64,000 nt of DNA from Planctomycetaceae bacterium. Its GTDB lineage: Bacteria; Planctomycetota; Planctomycetia; Planctomycetales; Planctomycetaceae. The DNA is taken from contig JAWKUA010000009.1 of the NCBI GenBank assembly GCA_041398785.1, positions 1 through 64,000 of the forward strand, read 5' to 3'. The number at the start of each line of letters is the position of its first letter. Position 1 is the stretch's first letter. Shown here one piece after another: positions 42,601 through 51,704 of the stretch. The notes under the pieces were generated by a model. The model was not told where the DNA came from, did no database searches, and saw only the letters and a program-made list of their open reading frames with translations. Made by a program: the position numbers and the translations under genes.

Positions 42601-43598
42601 CGCTGATCGATCTGCGTAGCGACTTCCGCGACGATCAGGTTCGACGCCATCATGGCTGGTCCGGTGAGTGCTGCGGGATTATCGGCTGACTTGCCAAGCG
42701 CTTTCTTCAGTGTGTCGATCACGTCGACGCGATGACGCTTCTTCACGAGTTCGTTCAGCGGCGCCAGCAATTCCGTCGCGGTTGTCAGAGTGCCCGTGAT
42801 GCCGGCCGCCGCTTTTCGCGTTTCGTCATCCGGCGAGTTCAGACACACCGCCTGCTTGTGCATCAGCTTCTGCAGAAGCGAAAAGTTCTGCGGAGCCATC
42901 TGAAACGTTTGCTGCAGGGTCTGAATCAGTTGCGCGGATTCGGAGTATTCTCGGCTTTGATCCATGGCCAGAGCAACGGCGTAGCGGAAGTCCGGCGCAG
43001 CCGGCTGAGCATCCGCTGCCGCCTGCAGCAGTTCGATGGCTGTGCGTGTCTGTTCCGGTTCCTCAGCGGTATGAGCGAGCAGCTTTCCCATCAGCATGTC
43101 GGCGAGCGCCCTGTCGTAGTCAGTCTTCGCCGCGTTGCGATACGAACTAACTGCCGCTTGCGCCATTTCGATGGCCGTGTGGTATTCAAGAACTTCGTCC
43201 GGAGATCCTGTCGGCTTATAGGGAGCGTCGTTGGCGATGATGCTCAGGACTCGCAGAATTGCCAGGTCGCGTTCCGCCAGCATATTGCCGGGCAGCAGAT
43301 CCGCCAGTTGCGAGAGCGATGCTTCCGCGTCAGCCCATTCGCTGTTTTCCAGATGAGCGATTCCGCGGTTGCGAAGGCGAATCGCCTGGCGAAATTCGTC
43401 GCGAGTCAGATCCGGCTCCGCTGCGACTGCGCCCTGTTGATTGCCGTTGCCGACCGCAGTGCCGCTGCTGTTCGCGGAAGATCCGGCTCCGCCGGAACTA
43501 GTGGGTTCATCCGCCGGATCACAGCCGGCAATGGCAATCATTGCGACGGCCAGCGGAAGGATTCGAAACAATGTCGCAGGGGAACTTGATGATGACAT
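39660..43598 (-). CDS. Large lipoprotein with TPR, FG-GAP/VCBS repeats and ASPIC/UnbV domain
   Basis: A 1312-aa exported protein. MSSSSSPATLFRILPLAVAMIAIAGC gives a lipobox with Cys near residue 26 (start ATG 43598, chosen over a longer frame for this). TPR-like helices follow (RLRNRGIAHLENSEWADAEASL). FG-GAP/VCBS beta-propeller repeats occupy about 390-830 (LQCLDFDLNGFDDLIVI, TAADLDADGDLDLVFG, DIDNDGRSDLIAW, DFDDDGDLDIIVAG). Then ASPIC/UnbV (GAVIEVRCGSDYQAHVI--PKLHIGLGTCSHPDAIRVIWTDG). The last 400 residues are unassigned. Such proteins are extracellular, Ca-binding and abundant in planctomycetes; function unknown. First chromosomal gene beyond the tRNA. Confidence 0.9.
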   Translation of the reverse strand: MSSSSSPATLFRILPLAVAMIAIAGCDPADEPTSSGGAGSSANSSGTAVGNGNQQGAVAAEPDLTRDEFRQAIRLRNRGIAHLENSEWADAEASLSQLADLLPGNMLAERDLAILRVLSIIANDAPYKPTGSPDEVLEYHTAIEMAQAAVSSYRNAAKTDYDRALADMLMGKLLAHTAEEPEQTRTAIELLQAAADAQPAAPDFRYAVALAMDQSREYSESAQLIQTLQQTFQMAPQNFSLLQKLMHKQAVCLNSPDDETRKAAAGITGTLTTATELLAPLNELVKKRHRVDVIDTLKKALGKSADNPAALTGPAMMASNLIVAEVATQIDQRRVDRHLLEYVLLDFDDDFMAAAREAGALDDAAVPETVVKSFTQAAIEGLPSGVTQLQCLDFDLNGFDDLIVIRDGRFEVWSRGEDLQAAWTLLLSAPLDTPPARGFLLADIDRDDDRNVSELKSPRLLRDRDGDQKIVSDPAGERRWYDADFDVVLWTDAGVRVFRNETDESGRRHLTPLPQTSDVPDVRTATAADLDADGDLDLVFGTAAGVTLWQNLDRTNFADLKPNAALPAEPVTALAGVDWDRNVAMDVIAAPADPSAKGGLVENMMHARFRWQTSGTGLDGIAGATGLAVGQFDNRQGWDVAAAGPGGLTVTLVRGGAGSPLAELKTTRLTESAMVGVQTADIDNDGRSDLIAWSDDGVKIFRSHGDGTFEDLSSLCPALQSISDVTATDFDDDGDLDIIVAGASGSSTGASVLLNDGGNTNQWITVVCRAKPDDPQVQSQRANLHATGAVIEVRCGSDYQAHVINEPKLHIGLGTCSHPDAIRVIWTDGIPQNITVPELLTAKLGILAPQILHTSCPYIYTWTGERFEFFSDCLWAAPLGLVQASGELAPTREWENLLIPGSSLVENNGRYMLQLTEELWEAAYFDQVELTAIDHPADVDIFTNEKVGPPQLAEHRIHTVRKPLLPVSITDGRGNDLLPGLTSQDGDYVQAFQARVMQGLVDEWTMEFDLGSSAIPDTSTDGTEATATGSVRLFLIGWVFPTDTSLNFAIEQNADLQPPLPPLIEVPDGHGGWKTALPFIGFPSGKTKAMVIDLSDVVDADTTKFRIRSSMELYWDQAFFTVDEPDAPTVAHDCPLVDADLHYRGFSRRTYGDNALFRNGRAPEGYDYDAVISEPAWPAMSGRFTRYGQVAPLLIDHDDTMVVMGAGDEMTVSFAVPETPPPAGWTRDFVLRNVGYDKDANLGTIYGQSSEPYPFKAMTSYPFAADDSPPQTPDYVQWLNEYQTRTMPSRRFWTTFRSDSSAIPSVGNPLTN

Positions 43599-43726
43599 CG
43601 CAGGCTTCTTTCCGTCCGCAGCGATTCGGTCGACAGTCCGAGAGAAGGTTTCCGTAAGCGTGACTACGAAGACTAACCGCAGCACCGCGAAGGGAAAATC
43701 ATGGACGGCGCCTGCGAAAACGAAAA

Positions 43727-43800
43727 CAGACCGCGCCGAAGCATCGACGCGGTCTGCTGAGATGTTCCCGACAGTCTGTGGAGCAACGGTTCTGTCGGGA
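43727..43800 (-). terminator. Two consecutive hairpins after the EF-hand gene
   Basis: Hairpin A: CAGACCGCG (43727-43735) with CGCGGTCTG (43748-43756). Hairpin B: TCCCGACAG (43766-43774) with CTGTCGGGA (43792-43800). They follow the stop of the minus-strand EF-hand gene at 43827 and end its transcript before the next gene. No long T-tract. Confidence 0.5.
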
Positions 43801-43826
43801 CACTTCGAAGGAGTCTGAATCGCGCG

Positions 43827-44630
43827 CTACCGGTTGTCGCTTTCCGCGACTTCGGTGTCCGGTTCAGGCCGCGATCGCTGTGCGCCGTCCTTGCCAAGCC
43901 CCGGACGACCGCCGCGACCCTGGCCTCGTCCGAATCCACCTTCCCGCATGCGTTCCATGATCTGTTTTGTCAGGGATTCGATTTCGGATTTGTCCAGAAG
44001 TCCGTCGCTGTTTGCGTCAACGGTATCGAACCGCTGCTTCACGCGTTCAGGAGCTTCGTCTTTGGAAATCTTCCCATCGCCATTGGTATCCGCTTCCATG
44101 ATGCGGGCCGTCATTTGTTCCGGACGAAATCCGCCAGGGCCACCTGGGCCACCAGGGCCGCCTGCACCAAAACCAGGGCCGCCTCCAAATCCCTGACCGC
44201 GACCAAAGGCCGGCCCGCGTCCGAATCCGGGACCACCCGGACCGCCGCCGAAACCCTGACCTTCCGGCGGACCCATGGGACGCAGCTCTTCGCGAGTCAG
44301 CTTGCCGTCATTGTTCGCATCCAGCTTCTTCAGCACGACGGCAGCCTGCGCGATTTCCTCGGAAGAAATTTCGCCGTCGCTGTCTGCGTCGAGTGCGGCC
44401 AGAACAGGATTGAAACCCAGTGGTCCGCCCGGACGTCGTTCGCCGTCACGCGGACCTCGATCCCGCGGGCGTTCACCATCGCGAGGTCCGCGTTCGCGCG
44501 GCGGTCGTTCGCCGTCGCGCCGTTCTTCGGGAGGCCGGTCGCCTTCGGGAGGCTGAGCAATCGCTGCGTTTGCAAAAATCGTCAGTGTCAGTGCCGACAT
44601 GGCCATCAGGCCGGATGCCAGTTTTCTCAT
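43827..44630 (-). CDS. Secreted EF-hand protein
   Basis: A 267-aa protein with a signal peptide (MRKLASGLMAMSALTLTIFANAAIAQ), a charged RPP/ERR/GERP repeat region, and four EF-hand loops: DADSDGEISSEE, DANNDGKLTREE, DTNGDGKISKDE and DANSDGLLDKSE. A Gly/Phe/Pro-rich linker (about 125-170) separates the two pairs. ATG 44630 follows GGAG; the longer frame is rejected because the signal peptide starts here. Presumably Ca-binding in the periplasm or outside. Confidence 0.9.
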   Translation of the reverse strand: MRKLASGLMAMSALTLTIFANAAIAQPPEGDRPPEERRDGERPPRERGPRDGERPRDRGPRDGERRPGGPLGFNPVLAALDADSDGEISSEEIAQAAVVLKKLDANNDGKLTREELRPMGPPEGQGFGGGPGGPGFGRGPAFGRGQGFGGGPGFGAGGPGGPGGPGGFRPEQMTARIMEADTNGDGKISKDEAPERVKQRFDTVDANSDGLLDKSEIESLTKQIMERMREGGFGRGQGRGGRPGLGKDGAQRSRPEPDTEVAESDNR

Positions 44631-44833
44631 CGTATTTCTCCGCAGATCGGGCTTGATTGGTGTGAAGATTGAACTGAGTTGTCTTGACGCCGATGCGTCG
44701 TTCATCCGGATAAGCAGATAAACGTGACTCACCGCGAAAAGTGCCGCGAAAACTGAAAAAGTCCGCCCGCGTTTCTGTAAATGGATGCTGCTGCCGCGGC
44801 CCGAGCCTCCGGAGTTGACTCGGCGAACAGTCC

Positions 44834-44875
44834 GCGATCGCAGCCGGCCGCGAACAGTCCGCCGGCTGCGATCGC
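44834..44875. repeat. 15-bp perfect inverted repeat in a divergent promoter region
   Basis: GCGATCGCAGCCGGC (44834-44848) and GCCGGCTGCGATCGC (44861-44875) are perfectly complementary, with a 12-base spacer. GCGAACAGTCCGC occurs twice, overlapping the left flank and the spacer. It lies between the divergent EF-hand and VWA genes and may be a regulator site or a hairpin. Confidence 0.6.
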
Positions 44876-45040
44876 TGAGCGAAGCGACAACCGGTGACCG
44901 GGGAGCATTCACGTTCCGGTTCTCACAAACTTCTGACACACTTCTTACAGTCGTCTGACCACCTGCCTGGAAAAGCCGCGTCTAATACGCAGTGTCGAAA
45001 ACAATCTCGACTTCCACAGAACTACCAATGGAGACGAATG

Positions 45041-46417
45041 ATGAAGGCGTTAACACTGACTCTGGCGGCTGCGATGATCTGCAGTTCGATTCCCATGTCT
45101 GCGCAGGCGGCATCGGATCAGGTGAAACTGGATGTCACTCCCGTGCGGGGTGTCCTGAAGGCGGGCGATAAACAGACAACCTGGATTCGGGTCGGGCTGG
45201 AAGGCTTCCAACTGGAATCCGAAAAGCAGCGACCTCCGGTAAACCTGGCGATTGTGCTGGACAAGTCCGGATCGATGCAGGGCGACAAGATTCAGCAGGC
45301 CATCAACGGTGCGATCGACGCGCTGAGCCTGCTGGGACCGAACGATATTGTCTCGGTCATCACCTATGACTCCACCGTCAACGTTCTGGTCCCGGCGACG
45401 AAGCTGACCGATAAGGAATCCGTCGCCGCCGCGATTCGCGGCATCACGGCGGGAGGCAACACGGCGCTGTTTGCCGGAGTCAGCAAAGGCGCCGCGGAAG
45501 TCCGCAAGTTCCTGGAAAAGGAACGAGTCAATCGGGTGATCCTGTTGTCGGACGGCCTGGCCAATGTCGGACCGTCGGCACCCGGAGAACTGGGAGCACT
45601 GGGAGCAACGCTGCTGGAAGAAAACATCAGCGTGTCAACGCTGGGTCTGGGACTGGGCTACAACGAAGACCTGATGGTTGCGCTGGCGGCCAAAAGCGGC
45701 GGAAACCATCAGTTCATTGAAAAGGCGACCGAACTGGCGGACATCTTCCGTCGAGAATTTGACGATGTGCTGTCCGTGGTCGCGCAGGAAATCGACGTGA
45801 AGATCACGATTCCGGAGGGAATTCGTCCGGTGCGTGTTCTCGGCAACGAAGCTGACATCAACGGCCAGCAGATTGTGATCCGCATGTCTCAGATCTACAG
45901 CCGACAGAACAAGCACGTGGCGGTGGAGGTCGAAGTCCCGGCTTCGGAAGCGGGCGGCAAACTGGATCTGGCGACAGTGTCTGTTTCGTATGCCAACATG
46001 AAGACTCACGAGTCCGATCATCTGTCCGGCAGCACCGCCGTGAAGTTCAGTGCTTCGGCTGAGGATGTGGAAAAGAGCCTGAACAAAGACGTGCTGGCTG
46101 ATGTTGTTGCTCTGGTTTCCAGCGAACAAAGCAAGCTGGCGACCATTCATCTGGATAACGGGGACTTCGCGGCGTGTCGCCAGGTGCTGAAGGACAACGT
46201 TGACTTCCTGAATACGAATGCCCTGCTGTGCCCGACCGATGATCGCCTCTCAATCCTGGCGACAATCAACAGTTCGCAGCTGCGGCAACTGGAGGGCGTC
46301 AACGACAAGGCAGCTCCGGCCGCGAACGAATACCGCAAGGCTCAGCGAGCGTTGTCGTTCAGCGTTGATCAGCAGCAGGAAATCGCCCCGGCTCCGGCAC
46401 CGGCCCCCGCGCCGTAG
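45041..46417 (+). CDS. Secreted von Willebrand factor A domain protein
   Basis: A 458-aa protein with signal peptide (MKALTLTLAAAMICSSIPMSAQA). The VWA domain (about 65-235) has NLAIVLDKSGSMQGDKIQ (MIDAS D-x-S-x-S), a conserved Thr in AGGNTALFAG and RVILLSDGLANVG. A following beta-rich region and a helix-rich part precede a Pro-Ala tail (APAPAPAPAP). ATG 45038 and 45041 are adjacent; GGAG precedes both. A strong terminator follows. Confidence 0.9.
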   Translation: MKALTLTLAAAMICSSIPMSAQAASDQVKLDVTPVRGVLKAGDKQTTWIRVGLEGFQLESEKQRPPVNLAIVLDKSGSMQGDKIQQAINGAIDALSLLGPNDIVSVITYDSTVNVLVPATKLTDKESVAAAIRGITAGGNTALFAGVSKGAAEVRKFLEKERVNRVILLSDGLANVGPSAPGELGALGATLLEENISVSTLGLGLGYNEDLMVALAAKSGGNHQFIEKATELADIFRREFDDVLSVVAQEIDVKITIPEGIRPVRVLGNEADINGQQIVIRMSQIYSRQNKHVAVEVEVPASEAGGKLDLATVSVSYANMKTHESDHLSGSTAVKFSASAEDVEKSLNKDVLADVVALVSSEQSKLATIHLDNGDFAACRQVLKDNVDFLNTNALLCPTDDRLSILATINSSQLRQLEGVNDKAAPAANEYRKAQRALSFSVDQQQEIAPAPAPAPAP

Positions 46418-46445
46418 ACCCGGACAACCGCCCGGTCGTACAACG

Positions 46446-46478
46446 AAAGCCCGGCATGACTCTCATGCCGGGCTTTTC
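46446..46478 (+). terminator. Intrinsic terminator of the VWA gene
   Basis: AAGCCCGGCATGA (46447-46459), loop CTC, TCATGCCGGGCTT (46463-46475) and a T-run make a textbook rho-independent terminator 30 bases past the stop. Confidence 0.9.
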
Positions 46479-46691
46479 ATTTCTGCAGCCGAAAGGACAA
46501 AGCCGACCAGGCTACTATGCGCCGCGGATACTGCTGTCCGAACCCGTGAATTCGATCGGTCGCACACGAAACGAGAGACAGCGCACGTTCGTCCCGGGGT
46601 TTCCGGCTGATCCGGTTTGGTGAATTCGCAGTCAACTCGGGACGGCTGAACTCCGAACCCGCCGGCGGAAACCCGCTACACTTCATGGCCG

Positions 46692-48368
46692 ATGAAACTT
46701 CGATCTCTGATTCTGATCCTGATGATTGTCCTGCTGCCGCTGGCGCTGCTGACCGTGGCGGTCGTGCGGCTGGCAAGCGGTGAACAGGCGATGGTGCGAC
46801 AGCGATTCCGCGAACTGATGGAACAGCGGCTGCACGATATCAACGGCAACATCGTTCGCACGTTTGACGACATCAGCCGGAAGATGCAGGGGGTTACGGA
46901 AATCGATGACTTCGATGTCGACAGTCTGCGACAGCGAAACCGCAGGGAACCCGGAGTGCTGCAGTTGTTTGTGATTTCGGAATCCGGTCAGTTGCTGTAT
47001 CCCGATCCAAGTCAGCCGCTGAACAGCACCGAACAGAACTTTCTGCTGCACACGGCCAGAATGTTTACCGGCCAGGATCTGAGAGACGCCGTTCTGCAGC
47101 AGAACGGCGCCGAAGAACGTCTGCCCTCGATAAGCAATCGCATGGCGACGGTTCCGCAATCGGAATCCGACGCTGTCCAGCAGGCCGTTCTGCCGCCGGT
47201 CCGTGGAGCGTCCAGCGGCTGGTTCGTCTGGTACTGGGACCGGGGATTGAACCTGATCTACTGGCAGCAGCGACCTTCGGGCCGGATCGTGGGAGCGGCA
47301 TTGGAACGTTCGCGCTGGATTGCTGATCTGATCGCCGACCTGCCGGATACGGCGTTGTTCGCGTCCGCTTCGAACTCAGACGACGCACATGCCCCGGAAC
47401 CGCTGGAGTCCCGCATTCGTCTGATGAACGCATCCGGCGAGACCGTGTATCAGTGGGGTCGGTTTGAAGCGGCGGACGATGACGAACCGTTCTGCGAAAT
47501 TCCGGTGACCGCTCCGCTGGCGTCCTGGCGGCTGCAGTGTTTCGTTCCCGAACGGCAGCTTGCCGTCACCGGGCGGAGCGCGTATGCGGGACTGTTTGCG
47601 GGACTGGTCGCCGTCGCCGCGGCACTGACCGCGATGGCGTTTGTGCTGTACCGCGACTACTCCCGCGACATGCGGGAAGCCGCGCAGCAGGTCAGCTTCG
47701 TCAACCAGGTGTCTCACGAACTGAAAACGCCGCTGACGAACATTCGACTGTACGCCGAACTGCTGGAGACGGATCTGGAATCGATTCCGGCCGCCGATGC
47801 GGAACGCCCGCGAGACCGGCTGAATGTGATTCTGTCCGAAGGGCAGCGACTCAGCCGGCTGATCGGCAACGTACTGACATTCGCCCGGCAAAAGCGCCGG
47901 ACACTGCAGCCGCAGCCACGGACCGAATTGCCCGACGATGTGATTCGCAAGGTCGTCGAACGTTTCCAACCGGCCCTGGACGAAGCCGGAATCCGCGTCC
48001 AACTGAATCTGGCGGCCAGCGAGTCTGCCGAATTCGACCCGGACTTCCTGGAACAGATTCTGGGCAACCTGATCAGCAATGTGGAAAAGTATGGGCATGC
48101 CGGCGGCGTCCTGCGGGTCTTCAGTTCACGGTCCGGGGATCGAATAACGATTGACGTGGAAGATGCCGGACCGGGAATCGAAGTGTCCCGCCGTGATGAA
48201 GTGTTTCGTCCGTTTTCACGTCTGTCGCGAAGTGTCAGCTACGCAGCGGGGACCGGCATCGGACTGTCGATCGCCCGCGAACTGGCGCGACTTCACGGCG
48301 GCGACATCGTGCTGGTTGATTCCGAATGCGGCTGCCGGTTTCGAGTCAGCCTGCAGTGCAGCGGCTGA
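46692..48368 (+). CDS. Membrane sensor histidine kinase
   Basis: A 558-aa kinase. TM1 is LILILMIVLLPLALLTVAVV (near residue 5) and TM2 AYAGLFAGLVAVAAALTAMAFVLY (near 300), enclosing a periplasmic sensor of about 270 residues. The H-box is QVSHELKTPLTNIRLYAELLE (His near 342). The ATPase has LGNLISNVEKYG (N-box), DAGPGI (G1), FRPFSRL (F) and GTGIGLSIARELARLHGG (G2). It phosphorylates the response regulator encoded 102 bases downstream. Signal unknown. Confidence 0.95.
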   Translation: MKLRSLILILMIVLLPLALLTVAVVRLASGEQAMVRQRFRELMEQRLHDINGNIVRTFDDISRKMQGVTEIDDFDVDSLRQRNRREPGVLQLFVISESGQLLYPDPSQPLNSTEQNFLLHTARMFTGQDLRDAVLQQNGAEERLPSISNRMATVPQSESDAVQQAVLPPVRGASSGWFVWYWDRGLNLIYWQQRPSGRIVGAALERSRWIADLIADLPDTALFASASNSDDAHAPEPLESRIRLMNASGETVYQWGRFEAADDDEPFCEIPVTAPLASWRLQCFVPERQLAVTGRSAYAGLFAGLVAVAAALTAMAFVLYRDYSRDMREAAQQVSFVNQVSHELKTPLTNIRLYAELLETDLESIPAADAERPRDRLNVILSEGQRLSRLIGNVLTFARQKRRTLQPQPRTELPDDVIRKVVERFQPALDEAGIRVQLNLAASESAEFDPDFLEQILGNLISNVEKYGHAGGVLRVFSSRSGDRITIDVEDAGPGIEVSRRDEVFRPFSRLSRSVSYAAGTGIGLSIARELARLHGGDIVLVDSECGCRFRVSLQCSG

Positions 48369-48402
48369 CACCGGCGCGTTGACAAACCTCAAACCCCCAA
48401 CA

Positions 48403-48437
48403 CTCGACTCTCAACTCTCGACTCTCGACTCTCAACC
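48403..48437 (+). repeat. Heptamer tandem repeat
   Basis: Five consecutive 7-base units alternating CTCGACT and CTCAACT/C lie between the kinase and regulator genes. Phase-variable length change is possible in principle, but the repeat is not in a coding frame. Confidence 0.8.
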
Positions 48438-48470
48438 GCCCCGCAAGTCCTGGATTCCGAGTGGCACAGC

Positions 48471-49175
48471 ATGAAGATTCTGATCGCCGAAGACGACCGC
48501 TTCACTCGTGACGGACTGGTCGAAGTTCTGCAGACAGAAGGTTACGACGTCATCGCGTCTGCCGATGGCGCGACCGCTCTGCAGGAGTTCCGGGCACACC
48601 GGCCGGACTTTGTCTGCCTGGACATCATGATGCCCCGCCAAAGCGGGTACGAAGCGTGTCGCGCCATTCGCAGCGAAGCGCCTGACGTGCCGATTATCTT
48701 CATCAGCGCAAAAGCGGAAGAGGTGGATCGTCTGGTGGGGTTTGAACTGGGAGCGGACGATTTCATCGCGAAACCGTTCAGCGTCCGGGAAGTGCTGGCG
48801 CGTGTGCGAGCCGTCGCGCGGCGCTGCTGTGCCGCGAAGCCGGATCCGCCCGCCGAATTTCAAATGGGCGATCTGAAAGTGCTGCCCGCGGAACTGCGAG
48901 CGCGACGCGGCGATGAAGTGATCGAACTGAGCCCCCGCGACGTAAAGATTCTGCAGTTGCTGTTCGATCATCAGGGGCAGGCGCTGGATCGCAACACGAT
49001 CTTTCGTCACGCCTGGGGCGAAGATTATTTCCCGAACAGCCGCACTCTGGACCAGCACATTTCGCAGCTCCGGAAACGTGTCGAAACGGACCCGAGAACT
49101 CCGCGGCTGGTCACAACAGTCCACGGCGTCGGATATCGGTACGACCCCGTGACGACGGATCATCAACAGCTATAG
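48471..49175 (+). CDS. OmpR/PhoB-family response regulator
   Basis: A 234-aa regulator. The receiver domain has AEDD near residue 5, the phospho-acceptor Asp in PDFVCLDIMMP (near residue 53), FISAKAEE and the Lys of FIAKPF. The C-terminal winged helix contains VIELSPRDVKILQLLFDHQGQALDRNTIF and LDQHISQLRKRVE...VHGVGYRYDP. Paired with the upstream histidine kinase. Confidence 0.95.
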   Translation: MKILIAEDDRFTRDGLVEVLQTEGYDVIASADGATALQEFRAHRPDFVCLDIMMPRQSGYEACRAIRSEAPDVPIIFISAKAEEVDRLVGFELGADDFIAKPFSVREVLARVRAVARRCCAAKPDPPAEFQMGDLKVLPAELRARRGDEVIELSPRDVKILQLLFDHQGQALDRNTIFRHAWGEDYFPNSRTLDQHISQLRKRVETDPRTPRLVTTVHGVGYRYDPVTTDHQQL

Positions 49176-49273
49176 CAACAGCGCCGACGACGGGTCAGGG
49201 CGTGGTGGCAGGGCAGTGCAGGGCACGTCAGCGCTGTCGCCGGCCATTTCTCCGGCCGAACCGCCGGACGGGT

Positions 49274-50254
49274 CTACGGCAGACCCTTGAGGAAGTCGTC
49301 CAGTTCGCTGTCGTCCGACCGAATGGTGGACCGGTCATCGTTATCGAACCAACTGCCGGTCACTCCGTCTTCGTCTGCGATATCGACGATTTCGTCATCC
49401 GCGAGTTCGGCGATGTCCAGAACATCGTCGTCATCGGCATCGTGAACGTCGACAACTTCGGCGTCTTCAACGACTTCAACGTCATCGACAACGACGACAT
49501 CGCCTGCGTCGTCCACCACTTCGATGTCGTCCAGTACTTCGACATCGGGCGCGTCGGCTGACTGCGCGGCGAACGTACTGCCGATCCCCGCGTCCGACAG
49601 GGTTTCCGGCTCCTCATCGGAATCAAATCCCATTGCGGATTCGCGTGCCGCGGCGCGGCGGCCCAGATCGACGATCTCCATTTCGGAATCCAGAACTTCC
49701 GGCATCCGATCGGGACCGGGACCGGCTTTGGTCTGGACGTCGGAGTCGTATCCGGCGGTCGGTTCGTCTTCTTCGGCGGACGGTCCGGCGTGTTCCACAG
49801 CCAGATCCATCGGCGAAGAAACCGCGGCATTCGATGCGTCGGGAAGCTGATCGCTGGAGAAAGACGTCCTGGCGGTGGCCGACTGGTCATTATCCGTCAG
49901 CATGGTTTCGTCAGACGCTTCGATCTTCAGAAAACCGGAAGACGCCGCGGCCACCTTTGACTGGATCCGAGTGATAAATCGAATCGGTCCGACGGCGATG
50001 GACATTCCGTCCCGCAGCATGTACCGCTTTCCGGCCGTGATGCGCTGACCGTCGATGAAAGTTCCGTTGCTGCTTTCCAGATCGGTGATCGACGCAGCGT
50101 CTCCTCCCACACGAAGAAAGCAGTGGCGACGGCTGACCTGTGGTGCCGACAATCGCAGATTACACTCCGCGCCTCGACCGATCACAATGTCATGTCGTAC
50201 CGTGACTCTCTTGATGTTGGAGGGCTGATCCTGCAGCTCCAGCACAACTTTCAT
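49274..50254 (-). CDS. FHA domain protein with long acidic tail
   Basis: A 326-aa protein. The FHA domain (1-100) shows HDIVIGRGAECNLRL, APQVSRRHCFLRV and LESSNGTFIDGQRI, the standard phosphothreonine-binding GR/SRRH/NGT loops. The rest is acidic and low in complexity (DDIEVVDDAGDVVVVDDVEVVEDAEVV in segments). ATG 50254 follows GGAGAT and excludes a long upstream extension. Likely an adaptor in Ser/Thr kinase signalling. Confidence 0.9.
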   Translation of the reverse strand: MKVVLELQDQPSNIKRVTVRHDIVIGRGAECNLRLSAPQVSRRHCFLRVGGDAASITDLESSNGTFIDGQRITAGKRYMLRDGMSIAVGPIRFITRIQSKVAAASSGFLKIEASDETMLTDNDQSATARTSFSSDQLPDASNAAVSSPMDLAVEHAGPSAEEDEPTAGYDSDVQTKAGPGPDRMPEVLDSEMEIVDLGRRAAARESAMGFDSDEEPETLSDAGIGSTFAAQSADAPDVEVLDDIEVVDDAGDVVVVDDVEVVEDAEVVDVHDADDDDVLDIAELADDEIVDIADEDGVTGSWFDNDDRSTIRSDDSELDDFLKGLP

Positions 50255-50951
50255 TGCCGAGATCTCCGGTTGTCGCGACGCATGCGGTCGCCACGGGTTG
50301 GAACAGTCACGCCATCGCAAGACCACGCCGCGCACCCGCCGGAATTCTGTTTCCCGGCTGTCACAGAATTCAAAACGAGTGAGCGCGCTGACGTCGAAAG
50401 GTCGGCGATTCATCGCCGCAGACGTCTCGATGTGAATACACCAGTGTAACTCTAGCCTGTCAAATTGAAGCCACACCTGCAAGGTGAGACCAGAAAAATG
50501 CAGGGGAAATCACGGGAACCTGCAGCATTTGCGGCTTTGTCGGCTCAAGCAGGATCGGTTGGCGTTCCCGTCCGGCGTGACTTTGCCTGACTGCCGGATC
50601 GTCCGCCGAAGGTCGCTTCCCGGTACCCGGCCGGTCGCTTTCGGCACCGTTCATTCGCCCTTGGGACAGGCTGCAAATCGCACGTTGCAAATCGCACGTA
50701 TTGTCCGGAAAAAACCGGATTGTCGGGAATTCACGCGGGAAGCGACCGGCTGACCGCTGTCGGCTGCTAGAATTTCGCCCGCGCTGCGCGACCCGCCGCC
50801 GGAAATAATCTCCCGATTCGAGCCGGCTGGAAGTCGCTGTCCACCCGGATCGGCATCCGGAAGGCGCAGCCCGGACGCACCCGGCACCGATCGGCGGCTA
50901 TCATGGTGCAATCCTTCACACTGCGAACGACTCACTCCAAGAGCCGTACTG
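50255..50951. other. Intergenic region upstream of the lipB-like gene
   Basis: About 700 bases holding the divergent promoters of the FHA and lipB-like genes. A short duplicated AAATCGCACGT segment lies near 50674-50699. No gene supported; frames here overlap each other on both strands. Confidence 0.4.
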
Positions 50952-51704
50952 ATGACATTCAACTGGGAAGCCTTTACCAAAGACACCGTCACTTCGGCAG
51001 AAGTCCGACTGCTGGGAACCGTGGACGTTCCGTCCGTGCTGGCTCTCCAAAAGCTGATGGTTCACGAAGTCCGGCAGCAGAGCCGCATCAGCGCGGCCGT
51101 GCTGATCTGCGAACATCCGCCGGCGATTTCCGTCGGCACGGACGGCAACCTGCTGGAACTTCCCGAAGACCGACGCGAGCTGGAATCGAAGCTGCTGGCC
51201 GTTCACAAAGTCAAACGCGACGGTCACGCCGTTCTGCATCAGCGCGGGCAGCTTGCCGCGTATGTGATTGTCTCTCTGCACGAATGTGAATACGGTGAGC
51301 AGGAGTTTCGCTGGCGGCTGCAGGAAGCAATGATCCGCACATGCCGCGATTCGCAGGTGAACATTCAACGCGACGCCAACGATCCCACCGCGCTGTTCGG
51401 ACGTCACGGAGCCGTCTGCGAAATCGGGATCCTGGTGGACAACGCGGTGACCTGTTTCGGATCGTTTCTGAACGTCGCCTGTTGTCTGAATGAAGCGCGC
51501 CAGTATGGGCGCGGACTGCTGGGACAACGGGTCTCATCGCTGAGCGCTGAACGCGTGCGACCCGCGATCATGCCGCAGGTCCGCACGTCGCTGATTCATC
51601 ACATCTGCGAACAGATCGGGTATCCGGAATACCATGTTCACACCGGCCATCCGTTCCTGAAGAGAACTCGAAAGCTGATCCATGACAAGTTTGCCGATCA
51701 TTGA
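50952..51704 (+). CDS. LipB-like octanoyltransferase fold lacking catalytic residues
   Basis: A 250-aa protein of the biotin/lipoate ligase (LipB) fold: EVRLLGTVDVPSVLALQ, AVLICEHPPAISVGT, HQRGQLAAYVIVSLHE, CFGSFLNVACCL and GQRVSSLSAE line up with LipB. But the RGG-x-x-T-x-HGPGQ motif is RDG---LHQRGQ, the catalytic Lys of K-(V/I)-AAIG is replaced (AVCEIG), and the catalytic Cys of PCG is Arg (GRG). Octanoyl transfer by the known mechanism is therefore unlikely. The stop lies inside lipA (23-base overlap), so both are co-translated, which ties it to lipoate metabolism. Confidence 0.75.
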   Translation: MTFNWEAFTKDTVTSAEVRLLGTVDVPSVLALQKLMVHEVRQQSRISAAVLICEHPPAISVGTDGNLLELPEDRRELESKLLAVHKVKRDGHAVLHQRGQLAAYVIVSLHECEYGEQEFRWRLQEAMIRTCRDSQVNIQRDANDPTALFGRHGAVCEIGILVDNAVTCFGSFLNVACCLNEARQYGRGLLGQRVSSLSAERVRPAIMPQVRTSLIHHICEQIGYPEYHVHTGHPFLKRTRKLIHDKFADH

